A stretch of 64,000 nt of DNA from the NCBI RefSeq assembly GCF_001468135.1, contig NZ_LNYU01000032.1, forward strand, positions 169,248 through 233,247, written 5' to 3'. Shown piece by piece: positions 37,986-48,272 of this stretch. The notes below the pieces were generated by a model. The model saw only the letters and a program-made list of their open reading frames with translations, was not told the origin of the DNA and did no database searches. Source of the stretch: Legionella santicrucis (GTDB taxonomy: Bacteria; Pseudomonadota; Gammaproteobacteria; Legionellales; Legionellaceae). The position numbers and the translations under genes were made by a program. The stretch's first letter is position 1. Each line of letters starts with the position of its first letter.

Positions 37986-40900
37986 TTATAAAAACTCTTC
38001 GTCTTCAGGGGATACTTTTTTCGCATGATCTGCCGCTAATAATAAATATATGGAGGGGACAACAAAAAGCGTAAATAAAGTTCCAATCGAAATTCCCATT
38101 GCAATAACCAAGCCAATATTAAAACGACTTTCCGCTCCTGCGCCTGTTGCAAAAATTAAAGGAATGACACCCAATACCATTGCTGCAGTAGTCATTAAAA
38201 TAGGACGTAACCGTATGGCAGCTGCGGCCTTGATTGCCGCTAATTTTTTTTGTCCTTGAGCTTGTAAGTCATTAGCAAATTGGACGATTAAAATACCGTG
38301 TTTACTGATCAACCCAATTAAAGTAACAAGGCCAACTTCACTGTAAATATTAAGCGTAGCGTGTCCAATGCCCAGACTCACAAAGATCATTGCCCCACAA
38401 ATGGACATAGGCACACTGATCAAAACAATAAGTGGATCGCGGAAACTTTCAAATAAAGCTGATAGTGCCAAAAAGATAATAATTAAAGCAAAGAAAAAGG
38501 TAATAATGAGACTAGCTCCTTCTTGAACAAATTGTCGTGATTGGGCACCATAATCAATGTAATAACCTTGAGGTAAAGTCTGTTTGGCAATATTGGCCAA
38601 AGTCTCTAACGCATGCCCCATAGTTACGCCAGGAAATGCCACTGCTGAAATTGTTGCTGAATTCAGTTGCTGGAAATGGTTTAACGATTCAGGAACAATT
38701 TGTCGTTGTAAATCAGCAACAGTAGCCAAAGGAACAGATGCTCCAGAAGAAGTTTTTATATAATAATTCAAGAGTTCATCTGTATTTAAGCGACTTTCTC
38801 TCTTTACCTGAGGAATCACCTGATAAGAACGGCCTGCATAATTAAAATAATTAATATATCCTTCACTTAAAGCAGAGCCAAATAAATTGCCAATATCTTG
38901 CATGGTTAAACCAAACTCTGCGATTTTATCACGATCTAAATTAACCTTAGTTTGAATTTGATCGATTTTAAGATCAGGATCGATATAGGCAAAAATACCC
39001 GAACGATACGCTTTATCTAAAATACTTTGTAACACCACATTCAGGTTATCAAATGATTCAGTTGTTGTAATAACAAATTGAATTGGAAGTCCACTCCCCC
39101 CTCCTGGTAATGATGGCAGTTGGAAAGCAGCTACTTTTGCGCCAGCAATTTGATCTAGCTCTTTTTGAATCAATGGTTGCAGCTGATTTGTTGTTCGCTG
39201 ACGTTGATCCCAAGGCTTTAGAACCATCCCTATAATGGAAGTATTTAATCCCTGGGATCCATCAACTTGAAAAATATGATCGGTTTCAGGATATTTTTTG
39301 AAAATTTTGCTTACTTCATTAGCATACATTTGGGTTTGAGCTAATGAAGAATTTGCAGGAGCTGTAACTTGGGAAATGATCACACCAAGATCTTCTTGGG
39401 GTGCTAATTCAGAAGCAGAAGTGATAAAAAGAAAATAATTGCTTGCAAGAATAATCATCGCAAAGACCACAACAACAGACAAATGATTTAAAGTAGAAGC
39501 TAAAATTCGCTCATAAAATCGCTCCAATTTTGCAAATAACTTATCAACATAAGCCATAAAACGTCCCTTGACACCGCCATCTCCAATCTTGAGCAATTTG
39601 GAACACATCATCGGTGATAAAGTAAGGGCAATAACTGCTGAAACGGTAACCGCACCTGCAAGAGAAAAGGCAAATTCCGTAAATAAAGCGCCGGTTAATC
39701 CCCCCATAAAACCAATAGGTAGATAAACTGCAATTAAAACAACAGTAATGGCAATAATTGGATTGGCTAATTCACGCGCGCCTAACAATGCAGCCCTTAA
39801 TCGAGTTTGTCCATCCTCTATATGACGCTGCACGTTTTCTACAACAATAATGGCATCATCAACTACTAAACCAATTGCGAGCACCAAAGCCAATAAGGTA
39901 AGAAGATTAATGGAGTATCCCAAAATAAGCATAATCCAGAATGCGCCAATAAGAGACAAAGGGATAGCCACAATTGGAATGAAAACCGAACGTATCGATC
40001 CTAAAAATATAAAAATAACCGCAGTGACAATAAGAAATGCTTCTAAAAGGGAAACAATAACTTCATGAATCGATGAATGAACAAACAAACTCGCATCATA
40101 GACAATTTTTCCGTTTAAGCCTTGAGGCAATTGTTCCTGAATCGTAGGAAATATTTTTTTTATTTCATCAATTACAGTTAAAAGATTAGCTGAAGGGGCA
40201 ACCACAATACCGACATAAACAGCTGTGCGCCCATCAAAACTCACAGAAGAATTATAGTTTTGTGCTCCCAAAGAAACAGTAGCCACATCTTCCAAATGGA
40301 TTATAGCCCCGTTTTGCGCTTTAATAACCATTTTCTTAAATTGATTCACATCAGTTAAATTAGTACTGGCAGTTAAGTTTTGGATAAACATCTGACCATC
40401 AGTGCGTCCAACCGCAGAAATGAAATCGTTATTCGCTAATGCAGTACCAATTTCTGCTGCTGAAATTCCATAACCAGCAAGCTTGACTGGATCCAACCAA
40501 GCTCGCAAAGCAAAGGTTTGGTTTCCAAGAATTTGTGCATTTTGTACTCCATTTACTGCTTGAAGTTTGGGTTGTACCACCCGAATTATATAATCAGTAA
40601 TCTTATTGATGGGTAATTCATCGCTATAAAATCCAATATACATGGAGTCAATTGTTTGACCTACTGAAACAGTAATTACTGGTTGCTGTGAATTCTTAGG
40701 TAACTGATTCAGCACTGCATTGACTTTAGTCGTAATATCCGACAATGCTTTTAGCGGATCATAATTAAGACGAAGATTTACAGTAATTGTACTTGTGCTA
40801 GGCGAGCTGATTGATGTCATATAATCAATACCATTCGCTTGAGCAATTGAATTTTCTAAGGGCGTTGTAATAAACCCAGCAATTACATCAGGATCTGCAC

Positions 40901-41057
40901 CAGTGTAGGTCGTAGTCACTGTTACAATAGCATTTTCTGTAAATGGATATTGCATGATGGGCAAAGAATTAATCGATCGTAAACCCATAGCTAAAAGCAG
41001 TAAGCTAATCACTGTAGCCAGTACTGGTCTTTTAATAAAAATATCCGTATACCGCAT
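37986..41057 (-). CDS. RND multidrug efflux permease (HAE1 type)
   Basis: A 1023-residue inner-membrane proton antiporter of the AcrB/MexF type: MRYTDIFIKRPVLATVIS N-terminus, two large periplasmic loops and twelve predicted helices. The proton-relay aspartates (GLVVDDAIIVVEN) and the TM10 lysine (LISKHGILIVQF) are both present. It is the last gene of an OMF-MFP-RND operon and follows its MFP by 17 bases. The substrate cannot be read from sequence. Confidence 0.93.
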   Translation of the reverse strand: MRYTDIFIKRPVLATVISLLLLAMGLRSINSLPIMQYPFTENAIVTVTTTYTGADPDVIAGFITTPLENSIAQANGIDYMTSISSPSTSTITVNLRLNYDPLKALSDITTKVNAVLNQLPKNSQQPVITVSVGQTIDSMYIGFYSDELPINKITDYIIRVVQPKLQAVNGVQNAQILGNQTFALRAWLDPVKLAGYGISAAEIGTALANNDFISAVGRTDGQMFIQNLTASTNLTDVNQFKKMVIKAQNGAIIHLEDVATVSLGAQNYNSSVSFDGRTAVYVGIVVAPSANLLTVIDEIKKIFPTIQEQLPQGLNGKIVYDASLFVHSSIHEVIVSLLEAFLIVTAVIFIFLGSIRSVFIPIVAIPLSLIGAFWIMLILGYSINLLTLLALVLAIGLVVDDAIIVVENVQRHIEDGQTRLRAALLGARELANPIIAITVVLIAVYLPIGFMGGLTGALFTEFAFSLAGAVTVSAVIALTLSPMMCSKLLKIGDGGVKGRFMAYVDKLFAKLERFYERILASTLNHLSVVVVFAMIILASNYFLFITSASELAPQEDLGVIISQVTAPANSSLAQTQMYANEVSKIFKKYPETDHIFQVDGSQGLNTSIIGMVLKPWDQRQRTTNQLQPLIQKELDQIAGAKVAAFQLPSLPGGGSGLPIQFVITTTESFDNLNVVLQSILDKAYRSGIFAYIDPDLKIDQIQTKVNLDRDKIAEFGLTMQDIGNLFGSALSEGYINYFNYAGRSYQVIPQVKRESRLNTDELLNYYIKTSSGASVPLATVADLQRQIVPESLNHFQQLNSATISAVAFPGVTMGHALETLANIAKQTLPQGYYIDYGAQSRQFVQEGASLIITFFFALIIIFLALSALFESFRDPLIVLISVPMSICGAMIFVSLGIGHATLNIYSEVGLVTLIGLISKHGILIVQFANDLQAQGQKKLAAIKAAAAIRLRPILMTTAAMVLGVIPLIFATGAGAESRFNIGLVIAMGISIGTLFTLFVVPSIYLLLAADHAKKVSPEDEEFL

Positions 41058-41074
41058 TGTTACAAATCCTTAGA

Positions 41075-42226
41075 TTATTTCTCAACAACTTTCGGTGATG
41101 CTTCATTACTGGGTTGTAGTTGATTATTGATTACGACCTGACTGCCATTTTTAAGCTTCAATTGACCACTAGTCACTATAACATCTCCTTTGTGCAAACC
41201 TTTTAACACTGCAATTTGATCCCCACGTGTATCACCAACCGTGACAAAAACTTGTTTCACCACAAGAATTGGTTGATTTTTATTGTCCTTTTTTCCACTG
41301 TCTTTAACCACGTAAACAATGTCTCCATATGGATTAAACGTAATTGCTGACTGTGGTATCGTAAGATAACTTTGTTTGTTTCCTACATCCACCTCGACTC
41401 GTGTAAACATCCCCGGCTTTAATTTGCAACCAGGATTAGGAAAAGTAGCCTCAACCTCTACGTTACGAGTTGCACTATCCACAATAGGTTCAATCGTAGT
41501 AATAGTTCCTTGAAAAACTTGATTTGCAAAAGTATCGGTAACCATGTTGACTTTCTGTCCTGACCTGAGTCGAGCTAATGCTTGCTGCGGTAAATAGAAA
41601 TCCGCATAAATAACATCTAAAGCTTGTAAACTCACTACAGTATCACCTACATTAAGATATTGCCCGGGGTTAACGTTTCTAACACCTAATTGTCCTGAAA
41701 AAGGTGCGCGTATGGTTTTCTTTTCTACGGTTGCTGCTTGTTCTTCAACTTGAGCCTGCAAATTTCGCAGGCTCCACTCATCAGTATCTAGCGTTTGTTT
41801 ACTTACGGCATGCACGGCATATTGAGCCTTATCGCGTTTGTAAGTAATTTTTGCTAATTCAACTTGTGCTTGCAATGAATGCAATAACCCCAATTCGGTC
41901 CCTGCATTTAATTGCACTAAAACAGCCCCCTTTTGCACAGCAGAACCAGGTCTAAAATAGATTTTTTGCACCATACCAGCAAGTTCCGTCGTCACATTAA
42001 CCCCAAGAACAGCGCGTAGACTGCCTACTGCTTTTAGGGTAGGTTGCCATAAAGAAGGCTCAACCTTCATGGTTGAAACAGTAACTGCAGGCGCTTGGGA
42101 CTGAGAAAGATATTTTTTCAGCATATAGCCACTAAAGACTTTCCAGCCAAAAATAAGGCTAAAAAGAATACCCACAGCTATTAGCATAATGATCATTTGT
42201 TTTTTTAAGAAAATCTCTTTCATCAT
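41075..42226 (-). CDS. RND efflux periplasmic adaptor (membrane fusion protein)
   Basis: This adaptor has an N-terminal membrane helix, split lipoyl halves (VGSLRAVLGVNVTTELAG and IRAPFSGQLGVRNVNPGQYLNVGD), a short alpha-hairpin and beta-barrel domains. It links the permease to the outer-membrane channel. The ATG at 42226 overlaps the TGA of the preceding OMF gene as ATGA, so it is preferred; an in-frame TTG at 42247 would add seven residues. Confidence 0.9.
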   Translation of the reverse strand: MMKEIFLKKQMIIMLIAVGILFSLIFGWKVFSGYMLKKYLSQSQAPAVTVSTMKVEPSLWQPTLKAVGSLRAVLGVNVTTELAGMVQKIYFRPGSAVQKGAVLVQLNAGTELGLLHSLQAQVELAKITYKRDKAQYAVHAVSKQTLDTDEWSLRNLQAQVEEQAATVEKKTIRAPFSGQLGVRNVNPGQYLNVGDTVVSLQALDVIYADFYLPQQALARLRSGQKVNMVTDTFANQVFQGTITTIEPIVDSATRNVEVEATFPNPGCKLKPGMFTRVEVDVGNKQSYLTIPQSAITFNPYGDIVYVVKDSGKKDNKNQPILVVKQVFVTVGDTRGDQIAVLKGLHKGDVIVTSGQLKLKNGSQVVINNQLQPSNEASPKVVEK

Positions 42227-43710
42227 AGACACTCTTTGACACACCAAGGTTTATGCCACCAGCCGCCCCCCAAAGCTTGGAATAATGCTGCCGTATCGTT
42301 ATAACGAGTAGCTTGAGCTTGAATACGACTAATACGCGTCTGTTGGTATTGCTGTTGTGCGTTTAATAAATTGATATAACTGACTGCACCTAAACGATAT
42401 TGCTTGAGAGTCAGATTAAGAGATGCTCGAGCAGCATCTTCAGCTCTTATTTGAGCTTGCAATGTACGCGCATCTATCTCCAACCCTCTTAAAACATCGG
42501 CCACATTCTGGAATGCTTGTAACACAATCTGTTGATACTGTGCTGCCGTTTGTTGATAAGCAGCAATTGCTGCGCGCCGTTGTGCAAGCAATGCTCCCCC
42601 ATGAAATAAAGGTTGCAGCACCATGCCGGTTGCCGTCCACACATTATTTCTTGCAGTATAGAGATTTGACCAGGAAGTATTAAGCCATCCCTCGTTGGCG
42701 CTAATAGTAAACTGTGGAAATAAATTTGCTGTAGCAACACCCACTTGCGCGCAAGCCGCATGCAACAAAGCCTCAGAAGCACGTACATCGGGACGTTGAC
42801 GAACAAGATTTGAAGGCAAACTTATAGGTAATTCTGTAGGCAAGTTTAAACGATCTAAACGAATAGTAGGTAAAGGCCCATCTGGAAATGCGCCTACTAG
42901 GGTAGATAATGCATGCTTCGCCTGCGATAAGCTTTTTTGTAACGGAGGTAAAGTTGCTTTTGATTGTTCCAATAAAGTTTGTTGGGTTAACACATTTTCT
43001 TTTGAAACACCCCCTAACCGATATTGCTTGTTTAATAAGTTAAGAACTCCTTGTTCTGCCTGAATCAATTCGATAGTTGCTTCAATTTGTGCTTGATAAG
43101 ATGCAACTGCTATGGCAGTGGTCACTATATTAGAGGTTAATGTGAGATAAGCCGCAATGACTTCAAATTGTTGATAATCCACTTGTGCTCGCAATGCTTC
43201 GATTTGTCGTCGCGCACCACCAAAAACATCCAAGGTATAGGATAAATTAAACGAAGTATAATAAAGGCTAAAAGTAACACTCTCCGAGGGAATACCGATT
43301 TGTACCCCTGAATAACGTTGTCGTTGTATCGAATCAGTAACATCAATTGCAGGCCACATTGAATTCCCTATTTGCTCTTTTAAATTTTCCTGAGCCTGGC
43401 GTAATGCTGCAGAAGCGGCGGCTAAAGTGGGGCTGTTGGCTAAACCCGTGTGTATTAACTGATTGATTTCAGAAGAACGATAAAGCTCCCACCACAAAAG
43501 TGGAATGTCTTTATTGGTAATAAATGCTTGCTCTTGACCTCCTGATCCGGCAGTTTTTACCGTTTTATCGGGTAAGGGGTTTTCGGTATAGTCTTTGACC
43601 TTTGGTGGTGCAGGAGAATGAAAATTTGGGCCTACCATACAAGAAGTATGAAGAAAAGCACTCAGAAGCACACTACTTAACATTCTTGTACGATATCTAG
43701 AACTGAACAC
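42223..43710 (-). CDS. Outer-membrane efflux lipoprotein (NodT/OprM type)
   Basis: A 495-residue TolC-superfamily channel with a lipoprotein signal ending at a cysteine (FLHTSC, residue 24) and the duplicated helical repeats of OprM. The GTG at 43710 is kept because it supplies the Arg-rich n-region that a start at 43683 would lack. It is the first gene of the OMF-MFP-RND operon. No TetR, MarR or two-component regulator gene adjoins the operon. Confidence 0.9.
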   Translation of the reverse strand: MFSSRYRTRMLSSVLLSAFLHTSCMVGPNFHSPAPPKVKDYTENPLPDKTVKTAGSGGQEQAFITNKDIPLLWWELYRSSEINQLIHTGLANSPTLAAASAALRQAQENLKEQIGNSMWPAIDVTDSIQRQRYSGVQIGIPSESVTFSLYYTSFNLSYTLDVFGGARRQIEALRAQVDYQQFEVIAAYLTLTSNIVTTAIAVASYQAQIEATIELIQAEQGVLNLLNKQYRLGGVSKENVLTQQTLLEQSKATLPPLQKSLSQAKHALSTLVGAFPDGPLPTIRLDRLNLPTELPISLPSNLVRQRPDVRASEALLHAACAQVGVATANLFPQFTISANEGWLNTSWSNLYTARNNVWTATGMVLQPLFHGGALLAQRRAAIAAYQQTAAQYQQIVLQAFQNVADVLRGLEIDARTLQAQIRAEDAARASLNLTLKQYRLGAVSYINLLNAQQQYQQTRISRIQAQATRYNDTAALFQALGGGWWHKPWCVKECL

Positions 43711-43967
43711 TAATTACAATCCCTTGCCAATCATGTAAAATTAATGACTAATTTAACATGAATTAGAATGAGTTGACAGTTTCAGATTTTGTTTTGGTCT
43801 TCTTACTCATCAAATTAATTTAAGCAAACAATAATTGAGCAACTAACAAACATGTAGTATAATTATCAATCTTTGGATGGCAATATACTTAATGCTTTTT
43901 CCTCAAATTTAAGGTGAAAACCACCTGGCTTAAAATAGCTTTTAATGTTAACAATTAAGGACCAAAC
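43711..43967. promoter_or_regulatory. Divergent intergenic region between RND operon and ketosynthase operon
   Basis: This 257-base, very A+T-rich gap must contain promoters for the leftward efflux operon and the rightward four-gene operon. An AAGGA ribosome site sits 7 bases before the ketosynthase ATG. I could not pick convincing -35/-10 pairs or a clear operator, and no gene is present. Confidence 0.4.
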
Positions 43968-44954
43968 ATGCCTGCTGTAAAAATTACTGGAATGGGGCGT
44001 TATTTACCTAGAAACAAAGTTCTTTCTACAGAATTAGATACAAAACTCAATTTACCAAAAGGAAGTGTGCAAAAGAAATCTGGCCTCATTTCACGTCATT
44101 TTGTTTCTCCCGATGAAACAACCTCCTATATGGGAGCACAAGCCGCACTCTCTGCGGTACACCAATCAAATATTAAATTAGCCGATATTGATGCCATCAT
44201 CAGCGCCTGTGGTGTAGGCGAGCAAGCAATTCCTTGTACTTCAGTATTAATCCAAAAACAATTGGGATTGGAACAATCGGGAATTGCATGTTTCGATATA
44301 AACAGTACCTGCTTAAGCTTCGTGAGTGCCTTAGATATTGCTTCCTATTTAATCGCGGGCGGTCGATTTAATCGTATTCTTATTGTTTCCAGTGATATTG
44401 CTTCAGCTGGACTCAATTGGCAAGATATGGAAACCTGCACCATTTTTGGTGATGGAGCAGCTGCATGTGTGCTTGAAAAAAGTGATGGTGATAGTCGAAT
44501 TTTATCGTCACATCACGAAACGCATAGTATTGGTTCTACCATCTGTCAAATAGAAGCCGGAGGAACTCGCTTACCAGCAAAAGACCCTCTTAAAAATAGA
44601 GAACAGGGTTTATTTCATATGGAAGGCAAAAGAGTATTCAAATTAGCTTCCAAGTTATTAGATAGCCTCATGGATAACTTATTAAATAAAGCTAATTTAA
44701 AAATGCAAGATATTGATTGGTTTATTCCGCATCAAGCAAGCTTACTTGCCATGCATCACATACAAAAAAGGCTGAATATTCCTCCTGAAAAATTTGTGTC
44801 CATTTACCCCTATCATGGGAATCAAATTGCCGCCTCTATCCCTACAGCTTTATCTACTCTCATTGATACAAATCAATTACGCCGTGGACAATTAGTGTTG
44901 TTATTGGGTACAGGGGCTGGTTTAGCAGCTGGTGGCGTGATTTTGGAGTATTAA
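43968..44954 (+). CDS. Ketosynthase III (FabH/OleA-like) enzyme
   Basis: A 328-residue thiolase-fold condensing enzyme with the catalytic Cys at residue 115 (INSTCLSFVSAL), His255 (FIPHQAS) and Asn285 (YHGNQIAASIP). It diverges from housekeeping FabH around the active site and begins a dedicated operon rather than lying in a fab cluster. By family it could condense two acyl thioesters (OleA-like) or make a beta-ketoacyl product from malonyl-ACP. The next gene starts 1 base after its stop, so all four genes of the operon are tightly coupled. Confidence 0.82.
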   Translation: MPAVKITGMGRYLPRNKVLSTELDTKLNLPKGSVQKKSGLISRHFVSPDETTSYMGAQAALSAVHQSNIKLADIDAIISACGVGEQAIPCTSVLIQKQLGLEQSGIACFDINSTCLSFVSALDIASYLIAGGRFNRILIVSSDIASAGLNWQDMETCTIFGDGAAACVLEKSDGDSRILSSHHETHSIGSTICQIEAGGTRLPAKDPLKNREQGLFHMEGKRVFKLASKLLDSLMDNLLNKANLKMQDIDWFIPHQASLLAMHHIQKRLNIPPEKFVSIYPYHGNQIAASIPTALSTLIDTNQLRRGQLVLLLGTGAGLAAGGVILEY

Positions 44955-44955
44955 G

Positions 44956-45939
44956 ATGATTTGTGTCGTTACGGGAGCAACGGGTTGTCTTGGAATAAAT
45001 TTAACCAAGCGCTTAATTGAAGAAGGGCACGAAGTGATTGCATTGGGACGTAATGAAGAACTGGGCAAAGTCATTACCAAGCTAGGAGCTCAATTTATTG
45101 CCCTGGATTTAGCCGATAAAACCAAATTAAAAAATACTGCACTAAATGCCCAAACCATTTTTCATTGTGCCGCACTTTCCAGTCCCTGGGGTCGTTATAA
45201 AGATTTTTACGCAGCCAATGTAGCAGGGACACAACATATCATAGAAGCAACTCCAGAAAATGCGCGATTAGTATATGTTTCTTCACCCAGTATCTATTTT
45301 AATTTCACGGAACAATACAACATCAAAGAAGATATGGCATTACCCCCAAAACCTGCTAATTATTATGTAAAAACTAAATTACTCGCAGAAGCTATAGTGG
45401 ATAAAGCCTACCAAGAAAAAAATATAAATGTGATTACTTTGCGCCCGCGCGCTATTTTTGGTCCTTATGATCGAGCAATTTTTCCTCGCCTATTAAAGAA
45501 TGAAAAAAAAGGCTTCTTACCTATTATTGGTGATGGAAAAAATGTGATCGACATTACTTACGTTGAAAATGTTGTAGAAAGCTTACTCTTAGCTGCTCAC
45601 GCAGACCAAAAGTTTTGTGGTAAAAAATACAATATAACCAATAATGAGCCCCAAACACTTCTCAACATTCTGACGCAATTGTTTCATGCATTACAAAAAC
45701 CATTTATACCTAAATTTATCCCTTATTCAGTTGCAAAAATATATGCTGCCTGCATGGAAAAAGCCTTTAGCCTACCCTTTATTACCAAAGAGCCTCGCTT
45801 AACCCAATACAGTGCAGCAGTTTTATCTTTGGGACAAACTTTAAATATTGAAGCAGCTCAAAAAGATTTGGGTTACCAACCCAAAATAAATATTGAGCAA
45901 GGCATTGAGCGTTTTGCCCACTGGTATCAAACATCATGA
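44956..45939 (+). CDS. NAD(P)-dependent epimerase / 3-beta-HSD-like reductase (OleD-like)
   Basis: A 327-residue extended short-chain dehydrogenase. The N-terminal VVTGATGCLGINL nucleotide motif, the FHCAALSSPWG segment, and the catalytic YYVKTK (Tyr-x-x-x-Lys) are present, and the LRPRAIFGPYD motif places it with 3-beta-HSD/OleD-type reductases. Following a ketosynthase, the likely reaction is reduction of a beta-keto group. It overlaps the next gene by 4 bases (ATGA). Confidence 0.82.
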   Translation: MICVVTGATGCLGINLTKRLIEEGHEVIALGRNEELGKVITKLGAQFIALDLADKTKLKNTALNAQTIFHCAALSSPWGRYKDFYAANVAGTQHIIEATPENARLVYVSSPSIYFNFTEQYNIKEDMALPPKPANYYVKTKLLAEAIVDKAYQEKNINVITLRPRAIFGPYDRAIFPRLLKNEKKGFLPIIGDGKNVIDITYVENVVESLLLAAHADQKFCGKKYNITNNEPQTLLNILTQLFHALQKPFIPKFIPYSVAKIYAACMEKAFSLPFITKEPRLTQYSAAVLSLGQTLNIEAAQKDLGYQPKINIEQGIERFAHWYQTS

Positions 45940-46781
45940 TCGAATATCAATTATTTGAAGCAGGTTTTTGTAGACACTGCGAACGAATGACATTAAAAAA
46001 TGGCCGCTTGAAACAATGCGAATATCCAGCAATCTGTGCTTTAATAAAACACCCTAAACAAGGTTATATTTTATTCGATACAGGTTACAGCAACCGATTT
46101 TATGAGCTTACTCAAAAATTTCCATTTTCGCTTTATAGACGCCTAACTCCTGTGACATTAAAAAAATCGCTGAAACAACAATTAGAAGAAAACAATATTT
46201 CGGCCTCTGAGATCAAAGCAATTGTGATTTCACATTTCCATGCAGATCATATAGGAGGCTTAAACGATTTTCCTAATGCCCAATTTTTCTGCCATGCAGA
46301 TGCTATAAACAATATATCCAATAAAAAAGGCATTAAAGCATTAATCCAAGGATTTTTACCTGGATTGCTCCCCAAAGATTTTTATGAACGTCTTGTGGTT
46401 TTAAAAAATGAAGTACAACTTGAATCCAGTTTAGCCCCTTTTACAAAAGGTTTTGATCTTTTTGACGACAAGCACCTGATTGCTATTCCTTTACCTGGGC
46501 ATGCTAAAGGACAAATTGGTTTGTATTTCAAAAGCCCTCGATTCCACGCTCCAGAACTAAATACTCAAGAAGTCTTCTTAGTTGCAGACAGTTGCTGGCA
46601 TCAAGAAGCATTTAAGAAATTTATATTTCCCAGCAATCTCACTTACTTAATTCATGACAATAAAGAAGCTTATCAACAGACCATAAGAAATTTACACCTA
46701 CTTTTTAAAAAAAATAAAACAATAGATATTATTCCTTCTCATTGTCAACACATACGTAACCGCATTTTGGAAAAACAATAA
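45936..46781 (+). CDS. Metallo-beta-lactamase-fold hydrolase
   Basis: A 281-residue cytoplasmic protein with the metal-binding HFHADHIGGL motif, DTGYS upstream, and downstream PLPGHAKGQIG and VADSCWH ligand motifs. The overall layout resembles N-acyl-homoserine-lactone lactonases and related lactone or ester hydrolases. In this operon it could open a lactone or release a thioester. It overlaps both neighbours (4 bases before, 1 base after). Confidence 0.82.
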   Translation: MIEYQLFEAGFCRHCERMTLKNGRLKQCEYPAICALIKHPKQGYILFDTGYSNRFYELTQKFPFSLYRRLTPVTLKKSLKQQLEENNISASEIKAIVISHFHADHIGGLNDFPNAQFFCHADAINNISNKKGIKALIQGFLPGLLPKDFYERLVVLKNEVQLESSLAPFTKGFDLFDDKHLIAIPLPGHAKGQIGLYFKSPRFHAPELNTQEVFLVADSCWHQEAFKKFIFPSNLTYLIHDNKEAYQQTIRNLHLLFKKNKTIDIIPSHCQHIRNRILEKQ

Positions 46782-48067
46782 TGATTTTTAGACTTCTTTA
46801 TTATTATTTTAAAACTCAATATCTTCAAAAATATTTTAAATCACGTGAACAATTATCTGCCTACCAAGAAAAAAAGTTCAAAAATTTAGTAAAAACAACC
46901 CTATATAAATCCCCTTTTTATCAACCTTATCTGGATAAACCATTTGCTGAATGGCCTATTATTAATAAAAAAATAATGATGGAACATTTTGATGATATAA
47001 ATACTCAAAAAATAAAAAAAGACCAGGCCTTAGCGTTAGCATTAAATGCAGAACATACACGTGACTTTTCTGCTTTAATTAATAATATTGCCGTTGGACT
47101 TTCCTCTGGAACTTCAGGAAATCGCGGATTATTTCTTGTCAGTGCCAAGGAACGTGATGCCTGGGCTGGCATTTTAATGGCCAAAACCTTACCTAAAGGA
47201 CTAAAGAAAAAAGAGCGTATTGCTTTCTTCCTCAGAGCAAATAACAAGCTGTATACAAATCTGAATAAAAATAAAAAAATTCAATTTCACTTTTTTGATT
47301 TATTTGAAAATTTTGAAAATCATTTAGATCCGCTGAACAAACTACAACCTACTATTTTATCCGCCCCAACCTCTGTATTATTGGCCTTAGCTAGAAAAAA
47401 GCATTGTTTATCCATTAATCCTGAAAAAATATTCGCCGTAGCTGAAGTTTTAGAGCCCAGTGATGAACTCGTTATAAGTAACGCATTTAATTGCCGAGTA
47501 TCCCAAGTATATCAGTGTACAGAAGGCTTTTTAGCAATTAGCAATAAAGAGAGTAATCATTTATTGATGAATGAAGAATATTTAATTATTGAAAAAGAAT
47601 GGTTAGATGATAGGCGGTTTGTGCCTATTATTACCGACTTATTGCGCACTACACAGCCAATAATTCGGTATCGTTTAGACGATGTTTTGATTGAAGAAAA
47701 ATCAGAGGGTATATTTACTCGATTAGCAGGAATTGAAGGTCGGGAAGGCGATATCTGTTATGCAACCCAAGGAAACAAAGTGTTTCCTATTTTTGCAGAT
47801 CTCATTCGTCAGAAAATGGCCTCATTTCCATTCGAATTTGATGATTACAGTATCAAACAACATAAACTGAATCAATTTACCATTCAAATCACTCCTGATT
47901 TATCAGATAAAAATGCATTAATTGATCATTTAAATGAACTTTTTCAGGCACAAAACTATGATCTACCCACATGGCAATGGCAGCCCTATATACCCAAAGA
48001 ATTAGGGACAAAGAATCGTAGGATCCAAGCAATGCCAGGGATAGTTACTTTTGAGAATCAAATCTGA
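46781..48067 (+). CDS. F390-synthetase/PaaK-related adenylate-forming enzyme
   Basis: A 428-residue member of the ANL-like adenylating family, similar in layout to PaaK-type CoA ligases and proteins annotated as F390 synthetase-related. The phosphate-loop motif SSGTSGNRG, the YQCTEGFLA motif (adenine-binding region) and the IIRYRLDDV motif with its ATP-ribose aspartate are visible. It would activate a carboxylate as an acyl-adenylate. Its TAATG junction with the hydrolase gene makes it the last of the four coupled genes. Confidence 0.8.
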   Translation: MIFRLLYYYFKTQYLQKYFKSREQLSAYQEKKFKNLVKTTLYKSPFYQPYLDKPFAEWPIINKKIMMEHFDDINTQKIKKDQALALALNAEHTRDFSALINNIAVGLSSGTSGNRGLFLVSAKERDAWAGILMAKTLPKGLKKKERIAFFLRANNKLYTNLNKNKKIQFHFFDLFENFENHLDPLNKLQPTILSAPTSVLLALARKKHCLSINPEKIFAVAEVLEPSDELVISNAFNCRVSQVYQCTEGFLAISNKESNHLLMNEEYLIIEKEWLDDRRFVPIITDLLRTTQPIIRYRLDDVLIEEKSEGIFTRLAGIEGREGDICYATQGNKVFPIFADLIRQKMASFPFEFDDYSIKQHKLNQFTIQITPDLSDKNALIDHLNELFQAQNYDLPTWQWQPYIPKELGTKNRRIQAMPGIVTFENQI

Positions 48068-48272
48068 TTTTCCATAAAGGGATATCATCAATAATTGCCT
48101 GAGCATCAGGGCATTGATTTAAATGGTTTCGTCATGTTCGCAAAAGCGGAAATCCATTTCTATATGAACATTGATCCTGCATCAAAAATGGAACACCGCT
48201 TTCGCTATGTAAGCAACCAACTATCGAGATCCGGAACAGTTAAGTATTAACCGCCCCCAGGATGATAGAAAT
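48068..48272. repeat. Inverted repeat after the ketosynthase operon
   Basis: Arms at 48140-48158 (GCAAAAGCGG, then TCCATT) and 48187-48205 (AATGGA, then CCGCTTTCGC) pair over about 16 bases around a 28-base loop. The arm core AAAAGCGGAA resembles the repeat units at 3351 and 37525. It lies between the operon end and the convergent entericidin gene and may terminate either transcript. Confidence 0.45.
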
